NCBI GenBank assembly: GCA_902984215.1
Contig: CADWAF010000534.1
Coordinates: 1 to 59,443, forward strand
Direction: 5' to 3'
From: Willaertia magna
Lineage: Eukaryota > Heterolobosea > Eutetramitea > Acrasida > Naegleriidae
DNA length: 59,443 nt
The notes below the pieces were generated by a model. It was not told where the DNA came from. It ran no database searches and was given only the letters and a program-made list of their open reading frames with translations. Shown here one piece after another: positions 20,156-32,034 of the stretch (the first letter of the stretch is position 1; each line of letters begins with the position of its first letter). The translations under genes were made by a program, and so were the position numbers.

Positions 20156-20350
20156 GCCTTTTTAAAATATAATTGTAAATACATAACTTCCATCCACTTT
20201 GTACATAAAAGAGATGGTGATGATTTTGACTAACTCCACTCAACATCCATGAATTTTGTAATTTATTGTGTGTAAAACAATTGAGTGTAGAAACAACAAC
20301 AATAAGATGTAATATAAATTAAAAAATTATTGTTTTAAGGAAATATTGTT

Positions 20351-20834
20351 TTAATTCTTTTGTGTTATTGATTGAACTTCGAACTGAAAGGAAGTATTAC
20401 TTTGATCGTTCTTATCTAGCGTTATGATTGTCTTTTCGTTTGGTAAAAGATAAGGTTCAAATTGTACTTTTTGTGTCCCATTAACCCAAGTTCCATTCTA
20501 TTGATTTGAATAATTAATTGTAAAGAAATAATTATTTATAGAGCTTACCTTACTGTGATTAATTAACACAAAACTTCTTTTTAAATCGTCAAATACTATG
20601 GAACACTTTTGATAATTATTGTTAAGATTAGTGAAATACACTTACATGTTTATGAGAGATAAATGAATTGTCTGTATTGCCTAGATTTATAAATTGTTGA
20701 GTATCTATATTTTCTAAATCTTTATTGCACTTTCCTAGTATCACCATCTTCTCACTATTTGGAAATAAATTTCTTCTTGATTGTTCTTCTTCCGATGATA
20801 AACGAAACAATACTGGAGTACCTAATTCATTCAT
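20351..20834 (-). CDS. Small FHA-domain protein
   Basis: Three exons, complement(20351..20497, 20549..20605, 20646..20834), join in frame to 130 aa; introns are 51 and 40 nt. The whole protein is little more than one forkhead-associated domain, a phosphothreonine-binding fold. Residues PNSEKMVILGKC hold the first strand. ISHKHCSIVFDD carries the conserved Ser-x-x-His. FVLINHSKNGTWVNG carries the Asn-Gly pair, and the C-terminal strands follow. The middle exon is only 57 nt. The usual Arg of the GR motif appears replaced in the LGKC segment, which I note with caution. It is divergent from HEN1, with 159 bp between starts, so they may share a promoter. Confidence 0.8.
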
Positions 20835-20993
20835 TTTTTGAAAATAACTTCTACTCTCTCAATATACTTTCATTACTAACTAGCCTTCCTTTGATATCAT
20901 TGTTTACTGACACCCTTTTTAAAAGCATTCTTCATCTGCCATCCACACTACCCACCAATTACAATAATGAAATGACAAATTATTTAACAAAAA

Positions 20994-22634
20994 ATGAATG
21001 AACAAGTCAAAGAAAATGTAATTAGTTCAAAAAACAATGAAATAATTACTGATAACAACAAAAACAATAATACAACAATTTGTTCATCTTTCAATAATAA
21101 TGATATTAAAGGTGACATCAATAATCAACAAGAAAAAGAACCAAATATTTCCGAAGAACAAGAAGAAATTAAAGAAAATGAAATATACTATCCACCCTTA
21201 AATATTAATATAAAATCAGAACGTTTAACCTACACACCCATCAATCAAATTGCCACTTTTCAACCACCACTTTACTTACAAAGAAAAATCTTAATAAATT
21301 CTTACCTTAATGAAATTAGAAATAAATATTTCTACCAAAAAGATGAAAACTCACCTCACTATACAGATATTGAAAGAATTATAGAAGTTGGTTGTGGTGA
21401 AGGTAATATTTTAAAATATTTAATTAATTGTCAATTTAAAAGAATGGATGGAATTGATAAAGATTTAAATTCATTAGAAAATGCAAAATTAAATTGTCAA
21501 CCTTTAATTATACATAGTTTACAACCATTAAAACCAAATTTAAATATTAATTTATTTAATGTAGATATTATAGACTTTGTAAAGAATAATTTAAATAATA
21601 ATTTAATTAACAAAGAATATTGTAAAAACCCATTTTATAGAATGTATGATGTTTGTTATTGTTCAGAAGTGATTGAACATATTTATTTAGAAGATTTAAT
21701 TTATTTTGAAGAATTTTTATTTAAATATATTAATTCTAATGTTATAATTATTACAACACCAAATTATGAATTTAATCATTGGTTTATTAATATGAGTGAA
21801 AAGAAAGATGTTGAAAAACAAATTGAAAAGTTAGAAGAAAATTTAGTAATACAACAACAAGATGAAAAATATAATAGTCTTAATGGTAGCCTTAATAATG
21901 ATTTGATTAATAATAATGTTAAGGAAGAAGAAGGCAAGAATAAAGATATTTCTTTAGAAGTAAATGATAAAGAAGAAGAAGAAAGGAAGAAAAAGATTTT
22001 TCAAGAAGAAGAAAAGGCAACTAAGAAACAAAAGGTCTTCTTATTAGAAGAACATAAAAATAAACCATTTCCCTTTCGAGATTCCGATCATAAATTTGAA
22101 TGGACTAGATCAGAATTTAATGATTGGATAAAACATATTGAAGAAGAATACAATGAATACAAATGTATTCATATCGGAGGAGTAGGTCAAGGTGTTGATA
22201 ATAAATATGGATATGCAACTGTTAGTACTTGTTTCATCAAGAAACAATTCACCTTTAAGGAATGTAAAGAAGAAAAGGAAATACAATTAGAAAATCAATT
22301 TTTAATAAAAGATGGTAAGATTGAATACCCTAAAGAATATATAGATAATAGACCTATTGATGAAAGAAGAGAAAATCAATGTTGTAATATATATTTTAGG
22401 GTTACAGATCGTAGGAATTATTTAACTTTATCTTTTGAAGATGAAGTAGAAAAGGTTCCCTTAAAAGATTTTTGGGAAGAATATTTGTGTTACTACAAAG
22501 ATAATTTACTTTTTGAAAGCATGGAAGAGTGTAGAGAGTATTTGTACCAAAGGGCAACAAATGTATTTCAGATTGTGAATGGGTTTAATGGACAAGATTG
22601 TGTTGTTTATTTAGACAATGATGAAGAAGAATAA
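20994..22634 (+). CDS. HEN1: HEN1 small-RNA 2'-O-methyltransferase
   Basis: 546 aa, no intron. HEN1/HENMT1 enzymes methylate the 3'-terminal ribose of siRNAs, miRNAs or piRNAs, which blocks decay. Visible motifs: FQPPLYLQRKI; SAM motif I IIEVGCGEGN (about residue 131); the metal site CSEVIEH (225-229); TTPNYEFNHWF; and DHKFEWTRSEFNDWI, with His at about 366. Between the last two lies a roughly 85-aa Glu/Asn/Lys insert. A C-terminal extension of some 130 residues follows. The La, dsRBD and FKBP-like domains of plant HEN1 are absent, so the layout is like the animal and bacterial form. It implies an Argonaute-type small-RNA pathway. Identification by motifs is strong. Confidence 0.92.
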   Translation: MNEQVKENVISSKNNEIITDNNKNNNTTICSSFNNNDIKGDINNQQEKEPNISEEQEEIKENEIYYPPLNINIKSERLTYTPINQIATFQPPLYLQRKILINSYLNEIRNKYFYQKDENSPHYTDIERIIEVGCGEGNILKYLINCQFKRMDGIDKDLNSLENAKLNCQPLIIHSLQPLKPNLNINLFNVDIIDFVKNNLNNNLINKEYCKNPFYRMYDVCYCSEVIEHIYLEDLIYFEEFLFKYINSNVIIITTPNYEFNHWFINMSEKKDVEKQIEKLEENLVIQQQDEKYNSLNGSLNNDLINNNVKEEEGKNKDISLEVNDKEEEERKKKIFQEEEKATKKQKVFLLEEHKNKPFPFRDSDHKFEWTRSEFNDWIKHIEEEYNEYKCIHIGGVGQGVDNKYGYATVSTCFIKKQFTFKECKEEKEIQLENQFLIKDGKIEYPKEYIDNRPIDERRENQCCNIYFRVTDRRNYLTLSFEDEVEKVPLKDFWEEYLCYYKDNLLFESMEECREYLYQRATNVFQIVNGFNGQDCVVYLDNDEEE

Positions 22635-22761
22635 AATTATTTACAATGGTTTTTTACAAAACTGAAATTCAAAAAAAAAAGAATTCAAAAGGATTAGCAT
22701 TTGACGATGAGTAATTGTCATTGGCATTGGTTTAATGATACATATATAACTCAGGATTTAT

Positions 22762-24918
22762 TTACTGGATAAGTTGAGCAAGCATCTTTGAAATGTGTGG
22801 ATTACAAAACAGCATTAAAAATAAAAACTCTTGGTTATGCGTTGCAAATTGACCACAATGTCTTAAATCCTGAACTTTTTCATTGAAAGTGTGTAAAATT
22901 TGAGCACATTTCCTTTGGAATTTTTGTGAATCAGTAAAATTAATACCTTCATCATCCATATTAAAGTTATTTTGATTGTTATTTTCATCATTATTCAGTG
23001 ATTGATAGAATAAATAATATAAACCATCATATCCATCATATAATTCATCAATATCTAATTTTTCATCATATTCTTCTTCCCATAAATCACCTTTACTAAA
23101 TATTTTCTCACCATTTATTTCAATTCTCTTTTCTTTTTCATTTTCTTTTATTTGTTCTAATATTTTATATGGGCACTGTGCAATTCTATTATACAAATTA
23201 GATTTCCAAATTATTAATGATATTAATCTTTCTATACAATTATTACTCATTGCTATCATTTCAATAAATTTACTATTAGAACTTAATTGACATATTTTTA
23301 AAAGAAAATTAATTGCACTTATTCTACAAAGTAATTCAATTTCACTTAGTGTTGGTATTATTTCTTTTTTTTTCTTTTCTAATATTGTTGTTGTCATTTC
23401 ATCTTCCGTTATGTTATTGTTTTCATTATTATCAATTTCTTCTTCCTCTTCTTCTTCAATATTTTCAAAATTCTTAATTTTAGGAAGAGTAGTGGCAGTG
23501 ATTAATAAACTAGTAATTTCATCTATAAATTTAGGATTTTCAATAAATACCTTTTCTATAGAAGATAAATTAGATTTAGTAGCTATTTGATTTAAAAACT
23601 CTATGCAACTAGCTGTTAATAACAAAGAGTCATTATCATTTTTTAAATTTAAAGTATACTCAATAAATTTCTTTAAAATATTTTCAATATTTATAAAACG
23701 TGATATATTCATTAAAATATCAATTATTCTTAATCTCCATTCTATATGTAAAATAGATGAATTATTATTTGGTTTTAAATAATCTACAAGTGTTTCAATT
23801 ATTTTATGTTGATTTGAAATGAATGGTTGGTTCTCAAAAATATATGAACCATTTCTTAATATCATTGTAATAATAAAAGATTCATGTTCTGTTTGTAAAT
23901 AGTATTGTCCTTTTGTATTAAATAAATCATCATCGTGGTTATCATTATTCTCTAATTTTTTCTTTTCATTTAAATGATTTACTAATCCCTTTTCACATAC
24001 TTCAAATAACCCAATAAATTGATTTATTTTAAACTTTTCATTTTGTGATAATTTTAAAACTTGATTTAAACCCCATTCAATTAAATCTCTTTGATTAGAT
24101 TGTAAACAACATTCAATTCTTTTCAAATATTCAATCTCTTTTTGTAAAGTTTCATTCTTCGATTGTATTCTAAAAGGTAATAATGGTTGTTTTATATTTG
24201 CATTTTCTACATTTGTAACCGTTGAAATAGAATATTCTTGTTCAATTTGTTGTTTTCTTAAATCTAATATTTTGTTCCAATTAGAAATATTAACTAAATT
24301 ACTAGGTATTGAAATATTTTGTTGTTTTTTATGTTGTATTTGTTTTTTACTAGTTGTTGATGCAGGCGTTTCAACTTTTCTAATCTTTTGATTAGAAGGA
24401 GTTGTAGTGGATGACGAAACAGAGTTAGTTGATGGGAATACTCTTTTCTTTGCAGGTGTTGTAACTTTTTTAACATTTGAAACAGCTGTTGCAGCTTGTT
24501 GTTTTTGTTGTTCTAAAACTTTTGGCGTTTGTTTTTGCATTGGATCTGCATGTCCCATCTTTATAACTTGTTCATAAGGGTATAACCACTTTTGGTAATA
24601 CATTTTTAAGCTATAACTAGCACTTGTGCAGGTTTTAGGTACTTGGTAGGCATCTCTTACTTCTGTCCATTGTTTATTTTCACAAACTGCTTCATATCCT
24701 CCTCTTCCCCATACCTGTAACCATAATTTAAAAACATTTAGTCTTCTTCCTCCTAGTTGTGGTAAATTGTCATGCGGGATAGGTGTACCTCTTTTTTCCA
24801 TAAATTCATTTACTTCTTTATAAAAATTATCTCTTTCTGAAGTATCTACATCTTCGTTATCTCCGAATACATCTTCCTCTTCTTCTTCCTCAAGAACTGA
24901 TTTCTTCTTTCTCGGCAT
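22762..24918 (-). CDS. ARID/BRIGHT-domain protein, possible SWI/SNF subunit
   Basis: 718 aa, no intron. Residues 28-120 form an ARID DNA-binding domain: DNFYKEVNEFMEKRGTPIP, LGGRRLNVFKLWLQVWGRGGYE, CENKQWTEVRDAYQV, then SASYSLKMYYQKWLYPYE. Next comes a low-complexity Thr/Ser/Lys region (150-220). From about 225 on, the protein is helical and Leu/Ile-rich, with ARM/HEAT-like segments such as LHIEWRLRIIDILMNISRF, interrupted by acidic Asn/Glu inserts. This order, N-terminal ARID plus a helical repeat body, recalls ARID2 and ARID1-type BAF/PBAF subunits. The nuclear remodeller role is therefore a reasonable inference; the ARID call itself is solid. Confidence 0.85.
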   Translation of the reverse strand: MPRKKKSVLEEEEEEDVFGDNEDVDTSERDNFYKEVNEFMEKRGTPIPHDNLPQLGGRRLNVFKLWLQVWGRGGYEAVCENKQWTEVRDAYQVPKTCTSASYSLKMYYQKWLYPYEQVIKMGHADPMQKQTPKVLEQQKQQAATAVSNVKKVTTPAKKRVFPSTNSVSSSTTTPSNQKIRKVETPASTTSKKQIQHKKQQNISIPSNLVNISNWNKILDLRKQQIEQEYSISTVTNVENANIKQPLLPFRIQSKNETLQKEIEYLKRIECCLQSNQRDLIEWGLNQVLKLSQNEKFKINQFIGLFEVCEKGLVNHLNEKKKLENNDNHDDDLFNTKGQYYLQTEHESFIITMILRNGSYIFENQPFISNQHKIIETLVDYLKPNNNSSILHIEWRLRIIDILMNISRFINIENILKKFIEYTLNLKNDNDSLLLTASCIEFLNQIATKSNLSSIEKVFIENPKFIDEITSLLITATTLPKIKNFENIEEEEEEEIDNNENNNITEDEMTTTILEKKKKEIIPTLSEIELLCRISAINFLLKICQLSSNSKFIEMIAMSNNCIERLISLIIWKSNLYNRIAQCPYKILEQIKENEKEKRIEINGEKIFSKGDLWEEEYDEKLDIDELYDGYDGLYYLFYQSLNNDENNNQNNFNMDDEGINFTDSQKFQRKCAQILHTFNEKVQDLRHCGQFATHNQEFLFLMLFCNPHISKMLAQLIQ

Positions 24919-25036
24919 TTTTTTTTGGCGGTTTAACTCATTTACTTAATTTTTAGTTGAACCTTAAAATTTATTTTTTAAAAAGATTTTAATTTACAAT
25001 AAAAGAATAATTGTTTTTATTTATATAATCTACAAA

Positions 25037-26221
25037 TTAAATTTTGGCATATTCCAATTTAGTTTCAAGTTTCTTCATATCTGCCATCTTTCTTACAGCA
25101 GCCATAAAATCATCATGTATAACATAATCTCTTTGTGCTCTAATTGCAAACATACCAGCCTCAGTACAAACATTTCTAAGATCAGCACCATTAAAACCAT
25201 CAGATAATTTTACAATAGCATCATAATCAATTTCACCATGTTTTGTGATATTACGTGAGTGAATCTTTAAGATAGATAATCTACCTTGTTCATTTGGTAA
25301 AGGGATTTCAATTTTTCTATCTAAACGACCAGGTCTTAAAAGAGCAGTATCTAAAACGTCAGGTCTATTTGTAGCCATAATAAATTTAACTTGACCAACA
25401 TCATTAAAACCATCTAATTGATTTAATAATTCCATAAGGGTTCTTTGGATTTCACGATCAGCACTTGTACCTTCGGAAAATCTTTTACCACCAATAGCAT
25501 CAATTTCATCCATGAAAATTATACAAGGTTGATGATCTTTTGCATAACCAAACATTTCTCTTATAATACGTGCACTTTCACCAATATATTTATCTACAAT
25601 AGCACTTGCAACAACTTTTAAAAAGTTAGCTTCAATATTACTTGCAATTGCTCTAGCTAATAAAGTTTTACCTGTACCTGGAGGACCATAAAGTAAAGCT
25701 CCTTTTGGTGCCTTAATACCAACACGAATAAATATTTCTGGATTAATTAAAGGAAGTTCAATTGCCTCTCTTAATTCTCTAATTTGTTCATTTAAACCAC
25801 CAATTTCAGCAAAACTTGTTTTATCTAATTTTACGTCTTTTGATTCAATCATATTATATACAGATGGATCTACTTCACGAGGTAATATTCTCATGATTGT
25901 TAAGGTGGTCATATCTAATGCAACTCTAGTTCCAGGTTTAAGTTTTGTTTTTTCAATCTTTTTTCTTACACCTGTGACATATCTTGGTCCAGAACTTGCT
26001 TTTATAATAAAACGTTCTTCATCTAATTGTTTTAATACTTCTCCAATAATTTGTCCAACTGATTGTAAGGATTTTAAATCATCTTCTGTTTTTTCATATC
26101 TCTTCTTAAGATCTTTTTGATTTTCTCTAAGTTTTTTAACTTCAGCTTCTAATTGTCTATGTTGCGCTAATCTTTCAGCATATAAATTTAATGCTTTATT
26201 TCTTCTTTCATCAATCTCCAT
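25037..26221 (-). CDS. PSMC6: 26S proteasome AAA-ATPase RPT4 (PSMC6)
   Basis: One of six ATPases of the 19S base ring that unfold and push substrates into the 20S core. 394 aa, the family length. An N-terminal coiled coil (residues 10-60) is followed by the OB domain ([15 protein letters not shown] strand), then the AAA+ module: Walker A GPPGTGKT, pore loop with IVDKYIGES, Walker [15 protein letters not shown], sensor [20 protein letters not shown], arginine fingers and the C-terminal helical domain [21 protein letters not shown]. The sequence fits RPT4 better than other Rpt subunits, and the C terminus lacks a HbYX motif, as known for Rpt4. No intron. Divergent from the LYR gene, 159 bp apart. 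Confidence 0.95.
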   Translation of the reverse strand: MEIDERRNKALNLYAERLAQHRQLEAEVKKLRENQKDLKKRYEKTEDDLKSLQSVGQIIGEVLKQLDEERFIIKASSGPRYVTGVRKKIEKTKLKPGTRVALDMTTLTIMRILPREVDPSVYNMIESKDVKLDKTSFAEIGGLNEQIRELREAIELPLINPEIFIRVGIKAPKGALLYGPPGTGKTLLARAIASNIEANFLKVVASAIVDKYIGESARIIREMFGYAKDHQPCIIFMDEIDAIGGKRFSEGTSADREIQRTLMELLNQLDGFNDVGQVKFIMATNRPDVLDTALLRPGRLDRKIEIPLPNEQGRLSILKIHSRNITKHGEIDYDAIVKLSDGFNGADLRNVCTEAGMFAIRAQRDYVIHDDFMAAVRKMADMKKLETKLEYAKI

Positions 26222-26380
26222 GCTATCAAAATATTATTATAAGATTAATTTATGTACAGAAAGCCTTCGTTTGATTTTTTTTTAAATAATTTTTTTAAAA
26301 CTGAGACTAAAAATAAGTTTTATTTCCAAGTTTTGTAAAAAAAAAAATATTTTTGACGCCGAGTGGAGAGTCCTTTTGGG

Positions 26381-26887
26381 ATGAATAACAATAACTTGAA
26401 GTACAAGTCATTACTTTTATACAGACTTTTATTGAAGAAAAGTTCGGAATTTGCTTTGAGAAATAGACCTTCTCCAGAAAGAAGTTATAGAATATGTTAT
26501 TATATTCCCGGACAAGAAATAACAGAGTTTTTATTGAGTGAAATTAAAAAACAATTTAGACAAGCTCAACGTTTATTTAATGAGAAGAAAAAACCATTAG
26601 AATATTTTGAAAAACAATTAAATGATGGATATATAATGTATAAAGGATTAGAAAGAGGAGCAGATGAAGCTTTTAATCAAACGCATAACAAAAGAAAAGC
26701 TATAAAATTAAGTCCAATAATTCACTTACTAAAACTTGCTTGTGTTTCTACCTACGGAAATTATCATTACCACCAAAAATTAAGAGAAATCTTCTTAGCA
26801 GTAACCCTTCAAAGCTACAAAGACCATGATATTGTTCCGGAAACAGTTACTATTGACAAAAAGAAGAAAAAGAAAAGTTTTATGTAG
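26381..26887 (+). CDS. LYR-motif (LYRM) protein, likely mitochondrial
   Basis: 168 aa from the ATG at 26381; an upstream in-frame GTG at 26363 is not used in this reading. The N terminus holds YKSLLLYRLLLKKSSEF, the L-Y-R tripeptide and basic helix of the Complex1_LYR superfamily. Members bind the acyl carrier protein and act in Fe-S cluster transfer or in assembly of respiratory complexes. Downstream are FLLSEIKKQFRQAQRLF and a helical body; the Lys-rich tail KKKKKKSFM is unusual. Human LYRM members are mostly 85-130 aa, so this one is extended. The exact subfamily cannot be told. Confidence 0.75.
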   Translation: MNNNNLKYKSLLLYRLLLKKSSEFALRNRPSPERSYRICYYIPGQEITEFLLSEIKKQFRQAQRLFNEKKKPLEYFEKQLNDGYIMYKGLERGADEAFNQTHNKRKAIKLSPIIHLLKLACVSTYGNYHYHQKLREIFLAVTLQSYKDHDIVPETVTIDKKKKKKSFM

Positions 26888-26937
26888 GATTTTCATTCCA
26901 CCTTTTAATGGAATTTCACTGATTAAAAAAATACAAA

Positions 26938-29900
26938 ATGTTAGACTCATTCCAACAGGCTGCTATTAGATCCTCTCCCGACAAGCCTTTAATGATAATA
27001 TCTGGTCCTGGAAGTGGAAAAACAACAACTATTATTGGAAGAATTGGGTATGTTTTTAAAGTAAAAAGTTTTAGTATAAATAACAATAAATTTTAAAGAC
27101 GATTGATAAATGACGGCATAAATCCGAATAATATTCTTCTTTTGACTTTCTCTAAGGTTTGTTTTTTATTCATTATTTGTTATTTACGCCATCACAGAGG
27201 GCCTGCGATGAGGTACAAGAAAGAGTGAGGAACCAAATTGTACTAGAGAAAAACCAATTTATAACAATACGTACTTTCCATGCCTTTTGTTTATACCTTA
27301 TCCACAAAAGTTCTAGTAACACAAAGTATACTATTATTAGTAAAAAAGAGCAAAGAAACATTCTTCAATTAGCGATTGACAAATACAATGAAATTCAAAA
27401 TGGAAAAGAGGCGGTGAATGAGTTTGCTGATGAATTGGAGGTTAATCCACAACAAATAAACCCTAGTGAGAAATTAACAAAAGAACAATTAGCTAAAATT
27501 TCTCAATGGATTTCTAAACAAAAATCTAGAGGAAAAACTCCTGGTGACTTTAAGGGTAGTGCATTCGGTCATTGTTTTGCCTTCTACAATGAGGAATTAA
27601 AGAACAGAAACTCAATTGACTTTTGTGACATGTTAATGAAAGGAATTAATATACTTGATAGTGAACCTAAAATACTAGATCATGTTACCTCACTTTTTAG
27701 ATATGTACTTGTAGATGAGTTTCAAGATTTGAATTATGTCCAATATTTATTACTAAAGAAAATAACATTGCACTCAAAAAAGGTTACAATAGTTCTGGAT
27801 GATGACCAAAGTATATACGGTTTCAGGTAAGTTTTGTCATTTAATTAGTTTCCATTTCAACTTTATCAGAGGTGGGGATCCTTATCTCAGAAATAAATTT
27901 ACAGAAGAATTTGGGCCTTGTGAAGAAAGGGAATTGAGTCAAAACTATAGATCGGTCAAGAGAATTGTAAGTTAACAGTGAGAATAATATTTTTATACAA
28001 TCATACTTTTTAGGTAAATATATCTTCTACAATGATAGGAAATAACAAAAAGAGAAAGGATAAGCGATTGTTTTCTAATAGAGAAATGGGAAATAAGGCA
28101 GTCATAGCAGGATTTTTAGCTTGTGACGAGGAAGAAAAGTTTATTGTTGAAAGCATTAAGGATTTACGTAGAAAAGGCACAAAGTTAAGAGATATTGCAG
28201 TATTATCTAGGTTAAGAAAGAATGTGCTTAGTAGGTTTGAGAAAGTTTTAAAGGATAATTCAATACCTTTTATCAAATCTAAAAAGAAGTCCATTACTGG
28301 TAGATTTCATTTATCTCCATTGATTTCTTTTCTTTCCTTGGCATCTAACGAGTATGACAATGAATCTTTCAAAAAGGTTCACAACATTCCAAAGAGAAGA
28401 CTAGGAGACACTGCAATTGTATATATTGAAAAAGTTCAAAATGATTTAAAATCAAGCACAGATGCCCAATCATATCTTAAATTGACAAAAAAACTTCTTA
28501 ATTCTAAATTTCCAGCCTCTAAAGATGGGACTAAGCTCAGAGCTGACCAAAAGAAAGGGTTTGAAGAGTTTTGTACTTTTATGGATAAGCTTACAAAATA
28601 TGTAGAAAACAATGACCTAATATCTAGTATAAATTATGTGAAAAACTATTATAAGGAATATGGAGAAAAGCTTAGTAAGCAAGAAGTACATAAAGCAATT
28701 GCAATTGAACGAACTAAAGAATGGAAAAAGAAACAAAATAAAAATAATAAGGAAAAAGATGACGAAGAGGAATATTTAGAGCCTGAGGAATTAGAGCTTT
28801 CTAAGGAAGCAGATAAATTGATAAAGAGAGCAAAAAATTATTTAGATAGTAATGTCACGTACAGTTTAAGTAATGTACAAATAATGCGTCAGTTTGTAGA
28901 AAGTCTTAAAAGTGAAGAACATGGAGCAGATATTGAACAAGAAAAGGGTGAGGTTGATGCTGTTACTGTAACCACCATTCATCAATCTAAGGGTTTGGAG
29001 TGGAAGCATGTTTTCATTGTAGCAGCAAATGAGGGAGTAAGCCCTGTGTACTATAAGAAGCCTAACCCTGAATTGGACGGTGAAATTATATCTAGAGAAG
29101 ATCACATAGAGGAAGAACGCAGACTTCTGTATGTCGCAATAACTAGAGCAAAGGATACAGTCACACTTTCTTTTAGTCAAGAAACTGGCAAGCCATCTAC
29201 CTTTTTAATGGAAATACCTCCAGCAGAAGTGGATTGTATTGGTACTTCTCCTTTGAAATATGAAAAGAACAATAGACAGTATACTTCAAAAACTTCAAAT
29301 GTGGGCAGTTCAACAAATCAAGTTGTTAATCCCAACAATCGTTTGAATAATACTGTCAACCCTCCTCAAGTTTTTAAACGACCAATAACCACAAGTAACT
29401 CTGTGAATAGTGGAACGCCAACCACCGTAGCTCCTCAGAAATTTGTTAAGCCAACACCTCCCTTAAAGAGTAATGCTCTTTCCCCCAATCCAAAGTTTAT
29501 TCCTCCACGCAAATTGGATAGCGTGACAACAGCTAACACTAAAGAGAACACAACAAATACATCAACTAATAGTTCTCTAAATTCACCGAAGACCACATTC
29601 GTTAAACCTCAATATAACTTACCTTCAAACAGTGGCCACCAACCAAAAACTCAACCAATGTCAAGTTTTCACAATTCCCCAATATTAGGAATTCCAAAAT
29701 CAAATCTTAACTCTCAAACAACTGCAACTAAATCAAATACACCAACAAGAGAGATTCCTAAACAAACACCCAACCCTCAAATAACCAAGCCAAATACATC
29801 CCTCCCTAGATTCAACACATTCTCAAGACCCAATAGCATAGCTTCTGCCATGTCCAACAATAATCAAAACAATAACAATGCCTCCAACAATAATAACAAG

Positions 29901-29966
29901 AGAAAAGATCCCCCTGTTGGTACTGTTAAACTTACAATCAAAAAGAAAGAAAAACTAAATATGTAA
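26938..29966 (+). CDS. UvrD/Srs2-type superfamily 1A DNA helicase
   Basis: Five exons (26938..27047, 27099..27156, 27198..27826, 27870..27966, 28014..29966) give 948 aa; introns are 41-51 nt. All SF1A motifs are present in order: Q-like FQQAAI, Walker A GPGSGKTTT (23-31), Ia LLLTFSKRACDEV, RTFHAFC, II VDEFQDLNYVQ, III LDDDQSIYGFRGGDP, IV LSQNYRSVKRI, V VTTIHQSKGLEWKHVFI, and VI EERRLLYVAITRAKD. It is a 3'-5' ssDNA translocase likely to act in replication and recombination, as yeast Srs2 does. After residue 560 there is a Pro/Asn/Thr/Ser-rich disordered tail ending in a basic TVKLTIKKKEK. No mitochondrial leader is seen. Confidence 0.9.
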
Positions 29967-30057
29967 TTACATTTGCCCCTTACACGAAGGCATCAACTCC
30001 GGTCCAAAATGAATATTCCTTTGTTGATATCCAGTTCATTAAAAAAAAACCAAAAAA

Positions 30058-31808
30058 ATGCACAAACTAACAACCAATCTTCTTCTAACACTGATCTCTC
30101 TATGTTTCCTTCTTCTTTTACTTTGTCAATTTAATCATGCCCATATCATCTCCTATTCTTCTCTAACTTCAACATCCTTTACAGATTTTACATTTTTAAA
30201 TGATCCATCATTAGGTACAAATTTTACGATTACTAATAATAATCAACAAGAAGTTATTACTCTAGATTCTTTTCAAATAGGAATGTTTTCAAAAGAAACA
30301 TTCAATTTTCCTATTATTAAACAAATAGCTAATGGTGATTCTTTTATTGAAGTTAATTTAAATTTAAATTATTATATAAATGGTGTTAATAATAATGAAA
30401 ATTTAAAGGAAAATGTTAGACAAAGTGTTTATTTAATAATTGGTTCAAAATCAAACATTAAATCAGAATTTGAATTAAATTATAAAGGAGTAAGTTTAAC
30501 ATATTTAATTTTATTTATAAAAAAGAATAGAAATTTATTTGTTCCAATTCTAAACCATTATTAAAAACAGAACAACTATCTTCAATTATTAGATCATTTG
30601 ATGAAAGTTTAATTATAAAAGATGATATTTTAATTACACAAACAGATTTATATGAATATTATTTAATTTCATGTCCAAATAAAAATATAAAAGAAAATGA
30701 ATTTATTTTAAATATTAAAGGACATTTAAAATTTATGAATCCTTTTGGACATTTACCTGGACAATATTTCTTTGTTTTACCTGTAAGTTTAATTATTTAT
30801 TTTAATTATTTAATTATTATTATGAAATAGGTACAAGCATTATTAACTATTTGTTTTTTAGTATTTTCATTTTTATGGTTAATTACTTTTATTTTAAATA
30901 GAAAAGAATTTTTAACATTACAATTTTTTATTACAATTGTTTTATTATGTTGTTTAATGGAATCAATTGTTGTTTATTTAGATTATTTTTTAGCAAATAA
31001 AATTGGTGATAAAGGTAAGTTATAATTTATAAATTTATATAATTTAATACAATAATATAAAGTAATTATAATTACACTATGTTCTATTGTATTAACATTA
31101 ATTAGAAAAGTAATTACATGTTTAATTATTTTATTAATTAGTTCTGGTTATGGTACAAATTTAAAGATTTCATCTACAGCTTCTAATTTTTTATTTTTAT
31201 TTTCTATATTTTATATTTTATTTTGTACAATTGATGAGTTTGGAGGGTTTTTATATTACAATGAAAAGATTACATCTTTTATACAATTAGCTATAAGTTT
31301 ACCTGTTATAGTTTTAGATATAATTTTTATTATTTTAACTTTAATATTTTTATATAAAACTTTAAATTTATTTAAAAATAATAATGAAGGTACACAACAT
31401 TCACATTATTATCAAATTTATCGTAAATTATTTATTGTAATTATTTTATATTCTATAAGTATAAGTATAGGTATACTTTTAGATGTTTATTTACAATATA
31501 CAGGTATAATTTATAATTATTGGTTTATAAATATAATTATGGAAAGATTTTGGTTTCAATTTTCTTTCTTTGTAACATTTTGTTGTATTGGTTATTTATA
31601 TAGACCTAATCGTTGGAATAGTTTTTATTTATATGCTGAACAAGTTAATACAAATGATGATAATGATGACAGTATCAGTAGTGAATCATCAAAGAGGGTT
31701 GAAACAAATGAAGATTTAATTGAAAGAGAATTGGAAGAAATTAATCAACCATTAGATAAAGAGGAAGATACAGATGATGATGAAAATAATAATACTATTA
31801 AAGTTTAA
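30058..31808 (+). CDS. GOST-family seven-transmembrane protein (TMEM87/GPR107-like)
   Basis: Four exons (30058..30489, 30531..30782, 30831..31014, 31063..31808) give 537 aa; introns are 41-48 nt. The exon 1 frame runs on to 30564 only by reading into the intron. Order: signal peptide (residues 1-29, Leu-rich), a luminal beta-rich domain of about 195 residues, then GHLPGQYFFVLP and seven hydrophobic helices, including LISSGYGTN in the third-fourth loop region. A short RPNRWNSF and a long acidic cytosolic tail close it. GOST proteins sit in the Golgi or at the plasma membrane and are linked to trafficking and ion currents. The motif order is a good match, but TMEM87 versus GPR107 type is not resolved. 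Confidence 0.82.
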
Positions 31809-32034
31809 TAATTGTGTAATTAATTTACTGAAGAATAAAAAAAAATTAAAAATCATTAGATTACAATTCAACATCGTAATACTGTGAATTTAAATGTAAA
31901 GCAGCCTAAAATGGAAAGTCTATTTTTTTTTAACTTTTATAATTTAAATTATTATCTTTTTTTATCTTTCAATAACTTATTTAAAGATTTTAATTACACA
32001 CAAGAATTAAAATCAAAAAAAAACAAAATTCAAA

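Noticed and set aside
22684..22700. CAAAAGGATTAGCATT also present near 54468-54483
   Set aside because: A 16-base match twice in 59 kb of AT-rich DNA is near chance expectation; no shared context.
27159..27197. Helicase exon start suggested by the longer frame at 27159
   Set aside because: These bases are the intron between LLLTFSK and RACDEV; keeping them breaks helicase motif Ia.
30490..30564. Extended first exon of the GOST gene to a stop at 30564
   Set aside because: Reading past the GTAAGT at 30490 loses the luminal-domain continuation that follows the acceptor at 30530.
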